A DNA stretch of 18,345 nucleotides, from NCBI GenBank assembly GCA_003601535.1, contig PIXW01000061.1, forward strand, positions 1 through 18,345, given 5' to 3'. The notes below the pieces were generated by a model that saw only the letters and a list, made by a program, of their open reading frames with translations, did not search any database and was not told the origin of the DNA. The DNA comes from ANME-2 cluster archaeon. GTDB lineage: Archaea; Halobacteriota; Methanosarcinia; Methanosarcinales; Methanogasteraceae. Numbering within the stretch: the stretch's first letter is position 1; every line of letters starts with the position of its first letter. Below, piece by piece: positions 1 through 7,718 of this stretch. Position numbers and translations under genes: made by a program.

Positions 1-1071
1 CAGCCCCTCCGCACCCAGTTTCCGCATTCCAGCAACCGACGTCGCGCTTGCCGGCTCGACACCGATTCCTTCGATCGATGCCAGATCGCGCTGTGCAGAG
101 ATGATCTCTTCGTCAGTAACCGAGATTGCAAGTCCCCCGGACTCCCTGATCGCACGAAGAGCCTTTGCAGCATTTACAGGATCGCCGATCCGGATTGCAG
201 TTGCGATCGTTTCTGGGTTCATCTCCGGCTCTATCCGATCAAGTCCGCGGTCTATCGCATCCACGACCGGGCGGGAACCTTCTGCCTGGATGCCTGTCAT
301 CTTTGGGATCGCATCGGTGATGCCGAGTTCTTTTAATTCCTTAAAACCCTTGTAGATCGCGGAGATGTTTCCGGCGTTTCCTACAGGGAGTATAACCCGG
401 TCAGGAACATCCCATCCGAGTTCGTCGGCAATCTCGAATGCGATCGTCTTCTGTCCTTCCAGTCTGAACGGATTGATTGAATTCAGGAGGTAGAATCCAT
501 ACTTATCGCACAGCGTACGCACGAGCTGGAGCGCCTCGTCAAAGTTGCCGCGGATGTTTAAGACCTTTGCACCATGGATCAGCGCCTGTGCGACCTTGCC
601 GAGTGCGACCTTGCCGCCAGGCAGCAGCACAACCGCGGGAATCCCGGCTTTTGCCGCATACGTTGCAAGCGAGGCTGATGTATTCCCTGTGGATGCGCAT
701 GCAACCGTCTTCATGCCGAGTTCGATCGCCTTTGTCACGCCAACGGTCATGCCACGATCCTTGAACGATCCTGTCGGATTCAAGCCCTCATGCTTGACAA
801 ACATCTCGGAAACGCCCATACTGCCGCCAAGTCGTTCTGTGCGGTACAGTGGGGTGCCGCCTTCTTGAATCGTTACCGGCTCAATATTTACTGGAAGAAG
901 CGATCGATACTTCCAGACCGATCTGCACTCACCTGATACGTGAAAATCAACATCAATCGAAGAGAGGTCATATATCACCTCAAGCAACCCACCACATTTC
1001 GGGCATGTGTACAGAATCTCATCCGGACCGTACATGGTACGGCATTCGATGCACTGCAGCTGGTAGTTCAT
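1..1071 (-). CDS. thrC: Threonine synthase (C-terminus beyond window)
   Basis: PLP-dependent enzyme that converts O-phosphohomoserine to threonine in the cytoplasm. Translating the minus strand from ATG at 1071 gives 357 open codons that run off the left edge; the family is usually about 400 aa, so only a short C-terminal tail is missing. Residues 7-26 form a four-cysteine zinc-ribbon-like start (C7, C10, C23, C26) common in archaeal ThrC. The PLP lysine is K104 in NPTGSFKDRGM, followed by a phosphate-binding loop STGNTSAS and a glycine-rich PVGNAGNISAI segment. The gene diverges from the UPF0179 gene across an 88-bp spacer. A weak TTTACATC box about 31-24 nt upstream of the ATG, with no Shine-Dalgarno sequence, suggests a leaderless mRNA. 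The family call is secure. Confidence 0.95.
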   Translation of the reverse strand, partial: MNYQLQCIECRTMYGPDEILYTCPKCGGLLEVIYDLSSIDVDFHVSGECRSVWKYRSLLPVNIEPVTIQEGGTPLYRTERLGGSMGVSEMFVKHEGLNPTGSFKDRGMTVGVTKAIELGMKTVACASTGNTSASLATYAAKAGIPAVVLLPGGKVALGKVAQALIHGAKVLNIRGNFDEALQLVRTLCDKYGFYLLNSINPFRLEGQKTIAFEIADELGWDVPDRVILPVGNAGNISAIYKGFKELKELGITDAIPKMTGIQAEGSRPVVDAIDRGLDRIEPEMNPETIATAIRIGDPVNAAKALRAIRESGGLAISVTDEEIISAQRDLASIEGIGVEPASATSVAGMRKLGAEGL

Positions 1072-1118
1072 GAACGATCTTTTTGTTCGCGCCGGATGTA
1101 AAGGTGTTGGGTCAAGAC

Positions 1119-1126
1119 TTTAATAC
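1119..1126 (+). promoter_or_regulatory. TATA-like box for the UPF0179 gene
   Basis: TTTAATAC lies 34-41 nt upstream of the ATG at 1160. With archaeal spacing, transcription would start near 1147, leaving a short leader that contains the AAAGGTGA Shine-Dalgarno at 1148-1154. It sits in the divergent spacer shared with thrC. This is pattern evidence only. Confidence 0.45.
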
Positions 1127-1159
1127 TTGGCGATCGCATCAATGTAGAAAGGTGAAAAA

Positions 1160-1606
1160 ATGGAACTGAATACCACCATCACACTCATAGGAGTACGGCT
1201 TGCAAAGGTTGGAACAGAGTTTATATTCAATAGTCCTGCTCCTGAATGCGAGGAATGTAGATTCAAGAATAGCTGTATGAACCTGCATAGCGGAAGAAAA
1301 TACCGCATCGTAAATATTAGAACCACCACCAGGCACAATTGTTACGTACACGATGAGGGTGTACAGGCAGTGGAGGTTGTGGAGTCTCCGATTATATCTG
1401 CAATTGAATCTAAAAAAGCATTTAAAGGATCGAAAATTGTTTTTGAACCGCCAACGTGTGACCAAAGTGAGTGTACAATGTATGATCTATGCCACCCGAT
1501 CGGTCTGGAATTCGGTGACAAATGTACAATTGCCGATGTGATTGGGGATACGCCAGATGAATGTGTGAATGGATTGTCACTGAAGGTCGTTGAACTGAAG
1601 CGCTAA
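1160..1606 (+). CDS. UPF0179 family protein, two cysteine triads
   Basis: This 148-aa protein is recognisable as UPF0179, a conserved archaeal family of unknown function. Two similar halves each carry a cysteine triad: C30-x2-C33-x5-C39 (ECEECRFKNSC) and C100-x4-C105-x5-C111 (CDQSECTMYDLC). Further cysteines are at 61, 122 and near 134. The pattern suggests metal or Fe-S binding; that is inference. The start is well supported by AAAGGTGA at 1148-1154, five bases before the ATG. The gene stands alone: thrC diverges from it, and DUF2240 ends 3 bp beyond its stop in the opposite orientation. Confidence 0.85.
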   Translation: MELNTTITLIGVRLAKVGTEFIFNSPAPECEECRFKNSCMNLHSGRKYRIVNIRTTTRHNCYVHDEGVQAVEVVESPIISAIESKKAFKGSKIVFEPPTCDQSECTMYDLCHPIGLEFGDKCTIADVIGDTPDECVNGLSLKVVELKR

Positions 1607-1609
1607 GCG

Positions 1610-2050
1610 CTAGCGTATCAGGCGGTTGTACGCTTCATCGATCAGGTCAGCAACATCGATACGGTACATCCTCGCAACCAGCAGTGCAACCGCGTCTGGC
1701 TCAACGATGCCCAGACGTTCCTGGTTCTCATTGATCTGGCGCAGGATCTCCTGCTTGCTTTTCACACCGGACAATCGTTCAATCACCTGATCAAAAACAG
1801 TCTTTTCCACAAATATGCTCTGATCAGGTCTGAAATCGATCGGAATTTCTATGGAATGGATATCGAATAACGGCTCAACCATGTCATCGATGATCCGTAC
1901 CAATCCCTGTTTCTCCGCATTCGTAAGTATCGACTCTGCCTGGTCAGGCGAGAACCATTTCAGGTCAAGCGATAGTGCAAATACGAATTCACTAATCAGT
2001 ATCACTTTCCCCTTCTTTCTGAATATGTATGCGACAACCTGCCTGATCAT
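1610..2050 (-). CDS. DUF2240 family protein
   Basis: A 146-aa cytoplasmic protein of the archaeal family DUF2240. Recognisable features are the N-terminal block (VAYIFRKKGKVILISEFVF), the ALSLDLKWFSP segment, and a central (E/D)IPIDFRPDQSIF stretch. The N-terminal half resembles a winged-helix arrangement: helix, then sensor-like LTNAEKQGLVRI, then strand. The C-terminal half (residues 85-146) is helical. Function is unknown; nucleic-acid binding is a guess from fold appearance. Its ATG overlaps the stop of the preceding 164-aa gene (ATGA, 2047-2050), so it is the third gene of a serA-led operon. Confidence 0.8.
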   Translation of the reverse strand: MIRQVVAYIFRKKGKVILISEFVFALSLDLKWFSPDQAESILTNAEKQGLVRIIDDMVEPLFDIHSIEIPIDFRPDQSIFVEKTVFDQVIERLSGVKSKQEILRQINENQERLGIVEPDAVALLVARMYRIDVADLIDEAYNRLIR

Positions 2051-2541
2051 CCCATCCCCCTTCTCAGTTCCTCAATGATCGTATCTGCCACACGCCCGCA
2101 TTCGGTTCTCCCATAACCGGCATCGAGATGAACCTTGAGCGTCAGGAGATCGCCATCCAGATGCGCCCGCACCAGATAATCATCACCAGCGAATGCGATC
2201 CGGTTGTATTTTCCATCGAGATAACTGTATTTCAGTGATATTTTAAAATCAAGTATCCCATCACTCTCGATTCCATCCAGAACAGTCTCCACATTATCAA
2301 GATCCAGATGTACGAAATCGAGATTGTTCTCAACGATGTATACCTCGATCTCACGCTTCGCCTGGATGGAGTGCCCCCTGCGATCAGGAGATTCTGTCGA
2401 GAACATCCCGTATTTACCATCAATTCCTGCCATCGTGCGAACCAGATATGGCATGTCTCCGTAATACCGGTACTTCTGCTCGAAATGCAGTTCACGCTGC
2501 GGGAAACGGTGATACACACGTTTTCTCATGTCCATATTCAT
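2047..2541 (-). CDS. Conserved-looking hypothetical protein, serA operon
   Basis: A 164-aa soluble protein I cannot assign. The N-terminus is basic and aromatic (MNMDMRKRVYHRFPQRELHF), followed by a mixed alpha/beta chain with alternating acidic and hydrophobic strands. There is no signal peptide, membrane segment or cysteine cluster; the only cysteine is near residue 147. It is bracketed by 4-nt ATGA overlaps, with the serA stop upstream (2538-2541) and the DUF2240 start downstream (2047-2050), which makes it a real translated gene of the serA operon. Methionines 3 and 5 are alternative starts. Confidence 0.75.
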   Translation of the reverse strand: MNMDMRKRVYHRFPQRELHFEQKYRYYGDMPYLVRTMAGIDGKYGMFSTESPDRRGHSIQAKREIEVYIVENNLDFVHLDLDNVETVLDGIESDGILDFKISLKYSYLDGKYNRIAFAGDDYLVRAHLDGDLLTLKVHLDAGYGRTECGRVADTIIEELRRGMG

Positions 2542-4103
2542 ACTCGGATCAGTTCGGAGTCGTTGACCCCATCGACACCTCTGATCTTATCAAGCACCGC
2601 ATCAGAAACCTCTGAATCAACATTCAGGATCATGATCGATATGTTATCGATTCCTGCTTCACTGACCTGCATTCCTGATATGTTGATATTCTCCCTGCCA
2701 AGGATCATGCAGCATGGACCGATAATATTCGGACGGTTCTCGTGTCTTGCGATGATCATGTACCTCGACGGCACGATATCGACACGGTGTCCATCAATCT
2801 TGAGTATTCGCATTCCATCTCCAACGAGTCCTCCTGTTACTGATCTTGACTCAATCCCGCCCGAGAGACCGATCGTGACCGACTGCAATTCATCGGTTTC
2901 GAGTGATTTACTCTCTTTTATCCGTATCTTCCGTTCCTTTGCGATTTCCGGCGCGTTCACATAGTTGACAGTTGGTCCCATCGACTGTGCAAGCACGCCT
3001 TTTAGTGCTGCAAGCGTGATCATTCGCACATCGGTGTCAAAGATGCTGCCTGTGTATTCGATCTCGATCTCATCAAAACTCCGGCAGAGCTGGGCGCTCA
3101 TGGATCCGAGCATCTCTGCGATATCGATATACGGCGCAATCACGGTCATGGCATCCGACCGGACAGGCGGCAGGTTGATCGCACTCGTGACAGAATCGCC
3201 CCTGAGCGCAGCAAGTACCTGCTTCGCGATATCGACCGCAACCGCAACCTGTGCCTCAGCAGTGGACGCCCCCAGATGCGGAGTCACGATCACATTCTCT
3301 ATCTCAAGGAGCGGACTGCCTGTCGGCGGTTCGTTCACGAAGACGTCGAGTGCGGCACCGGATACATGATTTTTGTTGACTGCACGAGCAAGCGCATCCT
3401 CATCGATGATCCCGCCGCGTGCGCAGTTGATGATCCGGACACCTGGCTTCATGATCGCAAACTGTGGATCGCTGATCATACCCCTGGTCTCGTCTGTCAG
3501 CGGTGTGTGTACCGTGATATAGTCAGCCTGTTTCAATACGGTCTCGAGATCGGCAAGTTTGATCCCGAGTTCCTTTGCGCGCTGCGCTGGTATGAATGGA
3601 TCATACGCAATGATATCCATCTCCAGGCTTTGCGCTCGTTTCGCAACCTCGATACCGACCCTCCCAAGTCCGACTATGCCGAGAATTTTTCCTCTAATCT
3701 CGCTTCCCATGAACCGTTTGCGATCCCACCTGTTTGCCTTCAATGATGCGTTTGCCTGCGGTATGTTTCTCGAGAGCGCTAGCATCATCGCGAGGGTATG
3801 CTCTGCTGCCGAGATTGTATTCCCTTCCGGCGTGTTCGCAACGATAATACCTTTTCTCGTTGCTGCCGGGACATCGATGTTGTCAACACCAACCCCAGCC
3901 CTGCCAATAATTTTAAGGCGATCCGCTGCGTTGATGATCGGTTCTGTCACCTTTGTTCCGCTTCTGATCACAAGGGCATCGTACTCTGGTATGATCTCTG
4001 CAAGTTCCTCTTCGGTTAGACCGGTACGTACATGCACCTCATGCTCTGACTTAAGTATCTCCAAACCCTCTTCTGCAATGGGATCGCTTACAAGAACTTT
4101 CAA
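2538..4103 (-). CDS. serA: D-3-phosphoglycerate dehydrogenase (long ACT form)
   Basis: First enzyme of serine synthesis: 3-phosphoglycerate + NAD+ to 3-phosphohydroxypyruvate. It has 521 aa, matching the long form. The substrate-binding half is residues 1-98 and 285-316. The Rossmann domain carries GLGRVG at 145-150 and acidic D168 for NAD. Catalytic residues are R229 (CARGG), E258 (NEPP) and H276 (TPHLGAS). An ASB-type intervening domain spans about 320-445, and a C-terminal ACT domain from about 446 (SRYMIIARHENRPNIIG) likely gives serine feedback control. The start codon is TTG at 4103, with GGAGGT eight bases upstream and an in-frame TAA just before, so no longer ATG start exists. It heads an operon with the 164-aa protein and DUF2240. 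Confidence 0.96.
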   Translation of the reverse strand: MKVLVSDPIAEEGLEILKSEHEVHVRTGLTEEELAEIIPEYDALVIRSGTKVTEPIINAADRLKIIGRAGVGVDNIDVPAATRKGIIVANTPEGNTISAAEHTLAMMLALSRNIPQANASLKANRWDRKRFMGSEIRGKILGIVGLGRVGIEVAKRAQSLEMDIIAYDPFIPAQRAKELGIKLADLETVLKQADYITVHTPLTDETRGMISDPQFAIMKPGVRIINCARGGIIDEDALARAVNKNHVSGAALDVFVNEPPTGSPLLEIENVIVTPHLGASTAEAQVAVAVDIAKQVLAALRGDSVTSAINLPPVRSDAMTVIAPYIDIAEMLGSMSAQLCRSFDEIEIEYTGSIFDTDVRMITLAALKGVLAQSMGPTVNYVNAPEIAKERKIRIKESKSLETDELQSVTIGLSGGIESRSVTGGLVGDGMRILKIDGHRVDIVPSRYMIIARHENRPNIIGPCCMILGRENINISGMQVSEAGIDNISIMILNVDSEVSDAVLDKIRGVDGVNDSELIRV

Positions 4104-4111
4104 CTGTTGTT

Positions 4112-4117
4112 ACCTCC
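4112..4117 (-). promoter_or_regulatory. Shine-Dalgarno GGAGGT fixing serA TTG start
   Basis: A perfect GGAGGT lies eight bases before the TTG at 4101-4103. It settles the choice of a rare TTG initiator over downstream methionines. A T-rich GTTTTTAAG box at about 4152-4159 (minus strand) is a plausible TATA element, giving a leader of roughly 25 nt. Confidence 0.75.
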
Positions 4118-4195
4118 AATCTGGTTTGTAATGTATCTATGATCGCATATCTTAAAAACGTGCATGGTCTCGCAGTTCCAGCCGGATCATCTGTT

Positions 4196-5377
4196 CTATA
4201 TGGTCAATTCATCCAGTCTGAACTGTTTGTGCTTTTTAATGCCAAAAAAGTCTCTTGCAGCACCACCAACCGCTTCACGATATTCGGAAGGGGTGTACAC
4301 GCCCATCCTCCAGTTATCGTGCTGCGCATGCCCGAGGGCAGCAACAAGATGTGATACTTCATGCAGGGGTTTCAATCGATGGTCGATCATGATGTTCGCT
4401 TTCGTCTCCACGATCTCAGGTGGTTTCGGTATATCGACCAGGAGATACTCCGGATCGATCCCGACATCGGATGCAAGTTCTGCTTCGATTCTTCTGATAT
4501 TTTTTCGATCGTTAAGCACGCTTTCGCTAACCGTATCGAATCCTGCATAGAGCGCACGTTTGAACAACCTGCGGTTGCGCAGGCGGTCTGCAATTTCAGA
4601 AGGATATCCAGGATATGACCCCATCTGTGCAAAGAGACTCTGATCATCCATTTCTGAAAGCAATCTCACATCAAAACCATCCTTAATCATGCGCTCGATC
4701 GCACACACGCACATCGACTCAGCGATACGGGTTACATGATGATAATATACCGTCGGATGCATCAGAAACCGCGACAGCAGGAGCGATTCCGCAGCCCTTA
4801 TTCCTCCACTGTTGATAACAAGTTTCCCATCCAGAAACCTCATCTCATGGATCAACCGCACCATATCTACCGAAAGCGGAACACCTGTGTAATGCGCATC
4901 CCTGACAAGGTAATCCATCCGGTCAATATCTATTTCACTGTTTAGAGCGACGCCAAAACCGGTTTCTCCCTTTATGTGCTTGGCAACTCTTGAAATGTTG
5001 ATGGAATACTCTTCAAAGATCTCACTCATACCCTTGAGAATCGGAAGAACATCCTCATGTGATCTTCTGGTATATCGTTTGATGATCTTCTCGGTTACAT
5101 GCGATAACGGTCCATGTCCGATATCATGCAGCAGGGCTGCGGAACAGAGCTCGATCCGCTCATCCGCCTCATCCATACAGCCTGTGAGTGAGTTTGCAAG
5201 ATGGTATGTGCCAAGCGAATGCTCGAATCTGGTATGATTCGCTCCTGGATATACGAGATTTGTCAATCCGAGTTGTTTGATGCGGCGCAACCGCTGCATC
5301 GCTGGCGTATCAACGAGTGAGAGCGCCATATCATCCAGTTCGATGTACCCGTGGATCGGATCTCGAATCACCTTCAT
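4196..5377 (-). CDS. HD-superfamily phosphohydrolase (dNTPase/SAMHD1-like)
   Basis: A 393-aa HD-domain protein of the COG1078 type, related to dGTP triphosphohydrolases and SAMHD1. It opens with the hallmark [15 protein letters not shown] metal ligands are visible: H53 in [12 protein letters not shown], the HD pair H84-D85 in [14 protein letters not shown], and aspartates in [14 protein letters not shown] (D150-D155). This predicts a metal-dependent dNTP or nucleotide phosphohydrolase; the exact substrate is not readable. The open frame extends 43 codons further upstream, but the family N-terminus begins at this ATG. An ATATAAAC-type TATA box at 5400-5411 would put the transcript start almost on the ATG. 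It diverges from aIF1A and lies 92 bp upstream of serA in the same direction. Confidence 0.9.
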   Translation of the reverse strand: MKVIRDPIHGYIELDDMALSLVDTPAMQRLRRIKQLGLTNLVYPGANHTRFEHSLGTYHLANSLTGCMDEADERIELCSAALLHDIGHGPLSHVTEKIIKRYTRRSHEDVLPILKGMSEIFEEYSINISRVAKHIKGETGFGVALNSEIDIDRMDYLVRDAHYTGVPLSVDMVRLIHEMRFLDGKLVINSGGIRAAESLLLSRFLMHPTVYYHHVTRIAESMCVCAIERMIKDGFDVRLLSEMDDQSLFAQMGSYPGYPSEIADRLRNRRLFKRALYAGFDTVSESVLNDRKNIRRIEAELASDVGIDPEYLLVDIPKPPEIVETKANIMIDHRLKPLHEVSHLVAALGHAQHDNWRMGVYTPSEYREAVGGAARDFFGIKKHKQFRLDELTI

Positions 5378-5399
5378 TGATGCCCTCTGTAGGTGTACA

Positions 5400-5417
5400 T
5401 GTTTATATACATATAGC
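5400..5417. promoter_or_regulatory. Shared divergent TATA region, HD gene and aIF1A
   Basis: The spacer between the HD gene (minus, from 5377) and aIF1A (plus) contains TTTATATACATATAG, readable as a TATA box on both strands. Minus-strand spacing predicts a start at about the HD gene's ATG (leaderless). Plus-strand spacing predicts a start around 5430-5440, just before the aIF1A start candidates. Confidence 0.5.
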
Positions 5418-5450
5418 GACAATGCGGATTCATGCAATGTGTATACAGAG

Positions 5451-5762
5451 GTGTTGTGCCTGGGTAAACAGAAGAAGCCGGAAGGACCGATAGTACGTGC
5501 ACGCACTCCCCGCGCACAGAATCGTGAGGTTCTGGCAACCGTGGAAACATTACTCGGAGCAAATCATCTGCGGGTCAGATGCCTCGATGGAACCGTGAGA
5601 ACTGCCAGAATACCTGGGAGAATGAAGAAGCGGATATGGATTCGGGAAAACGATGTTGTTATCATTGTTCCGTGGGAGTTTCAGAATGAGAAGGCGGATG
5701 TGATCTGGAGGTACACCGCGCCACAGGTGGATTGGCTGAGACGTCACGGATATCTTTCCTGA
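5451..5762 (+). CDS. eif1A: Translation initiation factor aIF-1A
   Basis: Archaeal homologue of eIF1A/IF1, which binds the small ribosomal subunit A site during initiation. The S1/OB-fold core is obvious: [33 protein letters not shown] and VVIIVPWEF, then the DVIWRY(T)..[11 protein letters not shown] tail. About 103 aa, normal for the archaeal factor. The start is uncertain: there is no in-frame ATG nearby, and GTG at 5451, TTG at 5454 or GTG at 5439 are all possible. The frame stays open further upstream, but that DNA belongs to the HD gene and its promoter. Rio1 follows after 3 bp, a common archaeal pairing. Confidence 0.93.
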   Translation: MLCLGKQKKPEGPIVRARTPRAQNREVLATVETLLGANHLRVRCLDGTVRTARIPGRMKKRIWIRENDVVIIVPWEFQNEKADVIWRYTAPQVDWLRRHGYLS

Positions 5763-5765
5763 ATC

Positions 5766-6536
5766 ATGACAAACATAGAAAAAAAATTAAAAGCGATTGA
5801 TCAGGAGATTGATCAATTCCGCATACGGATAAAGAACTCCGAAGACTTAAAATCAGTTGAAGGTGTTTTTGATACCTTAACACTGAAGACCCTGTATCAT
5901 CTATCAAACAAAGGATACATCGATGCGCTCGGTGGTGTGATCAGCACAGGCAAGGAGGCAAACATCTTTCATGCGCTCGGATGTGACCGCGAGATCGCTA
6001 TAAAGATTTACCGCATTTCTACGAGCAACTTTCGTTCAATGCATTCCTATTTGATAGGAGATCCGAGATTCAAGAGCATCGGGAACGATAAACGTAGCGT
6101 TGTGTTTACGTGGACAAAAAAGGAACTTAGAAATCTGAAGAAGGCTCATGCGGCAGGAGTGCGTGTGCCAGAACCATACATCGCAAGAAATAACGTTCTT
6201 TTGATGGAATTCATAGGAGAGGGTGAACTCCCGGCACGACAGCTGCGGGAGACACCACTGACTTCTGATCAGGCGCAGAAGGTATTTGATACCACTGTAC
6301 GTTATGTCCGGAAATTGTATCGTGCAAATCTTGTACATGCCGATCTGAGCGAGTTTAACATCCTGATGGACGGCGACGAGGTCGTTTTCATCGATATGGG
6401 GCAGTCGGTCACTCTTGATCATCCGAATGCGAGGGAATTTTTGATGCGGGATATTTATAATATCGTCAGGTTCTTCAGGAAGAAGGGTGTAGACATTGAT
6501 GAGGGTGTGGTTGAGGATATGATTCTTCGAAGTTGA
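5766..6536 (+). CDS. rio1: RIO1-type atypical serine kinase/ATPase
   Basis: A 256-aa RIO1 kinase involved in late maturation of the small ribosomal subunit. It has an N-terminal winged-helix-like segment (residues 30-57), the nucleotide loop GVISTGKEANIF (57-68), and lysine K80 in AIKIYR. The RIO catalytic loop is HADLSEFNIL with D193 and N198, and the metal-binding aspartate is D210 in FIDMGQSVT. HPNAREFLMRDIYNIVRFF closes the domain. All essential residues are present, so it should be active. It starts 3 bp after aIF1A and almost certainly shares its transcript; the orc1/cdc6 gene follows. Confidence 0.96.
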   Translation: MTNIEKKLKAIDQEIDQFRIRIKNSEDLKSVEGVFDTLTLKTLYHLSNKGYIDALGGVISTGKEANIFHALGCDREIAIKIYRISTSNFRSMHSYLIGDPRFKSIGNDKRSVVFTWTKKELRNLKKAHAAGVRVPEPYIARNNVLLMEFIGEGELPARQLRETPLTSDQAQKVFDTTVRYVRKLYRANLVHADLSEFNILMDGDEVVFIDMGQSVTLDHPNAREFLMRDIYNIVRFFRKKGVDIDEGVVEDMILRS

Positions 6537-6577
6537 TCAACCAAATCATTATAGATACGCGGCAGAGATATCATAAC

Positions 6578-7693
6578 ATGCCCGCAAAAACCCTGCTGTG
6601 GGATCAGACCCTGTTCAGGCGGGGGGAACTCTTTGAGTTCGACTATATTCCTGAGCACTTCGTACACCGGGATTCGCAGCTCAGATCGCTCATGTTCGGA
6701 GTGCGTCCGGCACTGCGGGGGTTGCGTGCGCTAAATATGATGTGCGTGGGCCCACCAGGCACCGGGAAGACGACGGCTGTCCGGAAGGTATTCGAGGAAC
6801 TGAGCGAGCATGCGCAGGATGTTGTTACTGTGCATGTCAACTGTCAGGCAAATCAGACCAGATACGCGATATTCTCAGAGATATTTCACCGGCTGATCGG
6901 ACATGCGCCGCCGACATCCGGTGTCTCGTTCAGAAAGATACTCGATGAGATTGCAAAGTACCTTATTCAGAACGAGAAGATTCTGATTGTGGCGCTTGAT
7001 GATATAAATTATTTATTTCATGAGAAAGAGGTGGACAATGTACTTTATTCATTGCTGCGCGCTTATGAAACCCATCCCGGAACAAAGATCAGTGTGATCA
7101 CAATCTTGAGCGATAACAGCCTGAATTACATCTTCGATCCGAAGGTCGGCTCGATATTTTTGCCTGAGGAGATATTCTTCCCGAGATACGCGTGGGATGA
7201 GCTGAAGAGCATCCTCTCAGATCGCGTGAAACTCGGATTCTACCAGGGCGTGATGTCAGAGGACGTTCTTGACACGATCGTCGATTACACCTCAGAAGCA
7301 GGTGATCTCCGGGTCGGAATCGATCTCCTCAAGCGATCGGCACTGGGTGCCGAACAGCGAGCAAGCACGAGCGTGTCACAGGATGATGTGCAGTCAGCAT
7401 ACCAGAAATCGAGGATGCTGCATCTGTCACGCATGATCGCAACGCTTGGCAGTGGTGAACAGGCGATTCTCGCTATTCTCGCAGAGAAGAAAGAATCAAC
7501 AGCAGGCGAGGTCTATAATGCTTTTCATGAATCAACCGGGCTTGGTTACACAAGGTTTCACACGATGCTGGGTAAACTCGCTGCACTGCGATTGATCGAT
7601 ACCGATCTCACAGCCGCTGGCATGCACGGCAGAAGCCGCAGAATCAAGCTCATGTACGATGCAGAGGATGTGCTGAGCGTTGTGCACCGGTGA
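6578..7693 (+). CDS. cdc6: Orc1/Cdc6 replication initiator
   Basis: AAA+ origin-binding protein that marks replication origins and loads MCM. From ATG 6578 it has 371 aa and begins MPAKTLLWDQTLFRRGELFE, the usual Orc1/Cdc6 opening. A TTG 15 codons earlier (6533, overlapping the rio1 stop) is possible but adds residues atypical of the family. Walker A is GPPGTGKT (58-65), Walker B LIVALDD (136-142), sensor 1 around SDN 178-180, and the FPRYAWDELKSILSDRV motif starts at 201. The sensor 2 arginine is in GDLRVGIDLLKRS near 245. A C-terminal winged helix from about 285 binds DNA. No origin recognition repeats are recognisable beside the gene, so I call no origin here. Confidence 0.94.
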   Translation: MPAKTLLWDQTLFRRGELFEFDYIPEHFVHRDSQLRSLMFGVRPALRGLRALNMMCVGPPGTGKTTAVRKVFEELSEHAQDVVTVHVNCQANQTRYAIFSEIFHRLIGHAPPTSGVSFRKILDEIAKYLIQNEKILIVALDDINYLFHEKEVDNVLYSLLRAYETHPGTKISVITILSDNSLNYIFDPKVGSIFLPEEIFFPRYAWDELKSILSDRVKLGFYQGVMSEDVLDTIVDYTSEAGDLRVGIDLLKRSALGAEQRASTSVSQDDVQSAYQKSRMLHLSRMIATLGSGEQAILAILAEKKESTAGEVYNAFHESTGLGYTRFHTMLGKLAALRLIDTDLTAAGMHGRSRRIKLMYDAEDVLSVVHR

Positions 7694-7718
7694 TGCTGAT
7701 GCTGCTCTCGTGCGGATA

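Noticed and set aside
1600..1617. AGCGCTAAGCGCTAGCG palindromic bases as a terminator
   Set aside because: Overlaps the stop codons of two convergent genes and has no following T-run. Too short to support.
5378..5506. 43-codon N-terminal extension of the HD protein
   Set aside because: The extension covers the divergent promoter and part of aIF1A. The family begins at [14 protein letters not shown].
6533..6577. TTG start of Orc1/Cdc6 overlapping the rio1 stop
   Set aside because: The 15 extra residues are not typical of the family N-terminus. ATG 6578 gives the usual MPxxTLLWDQTLF-like opening.
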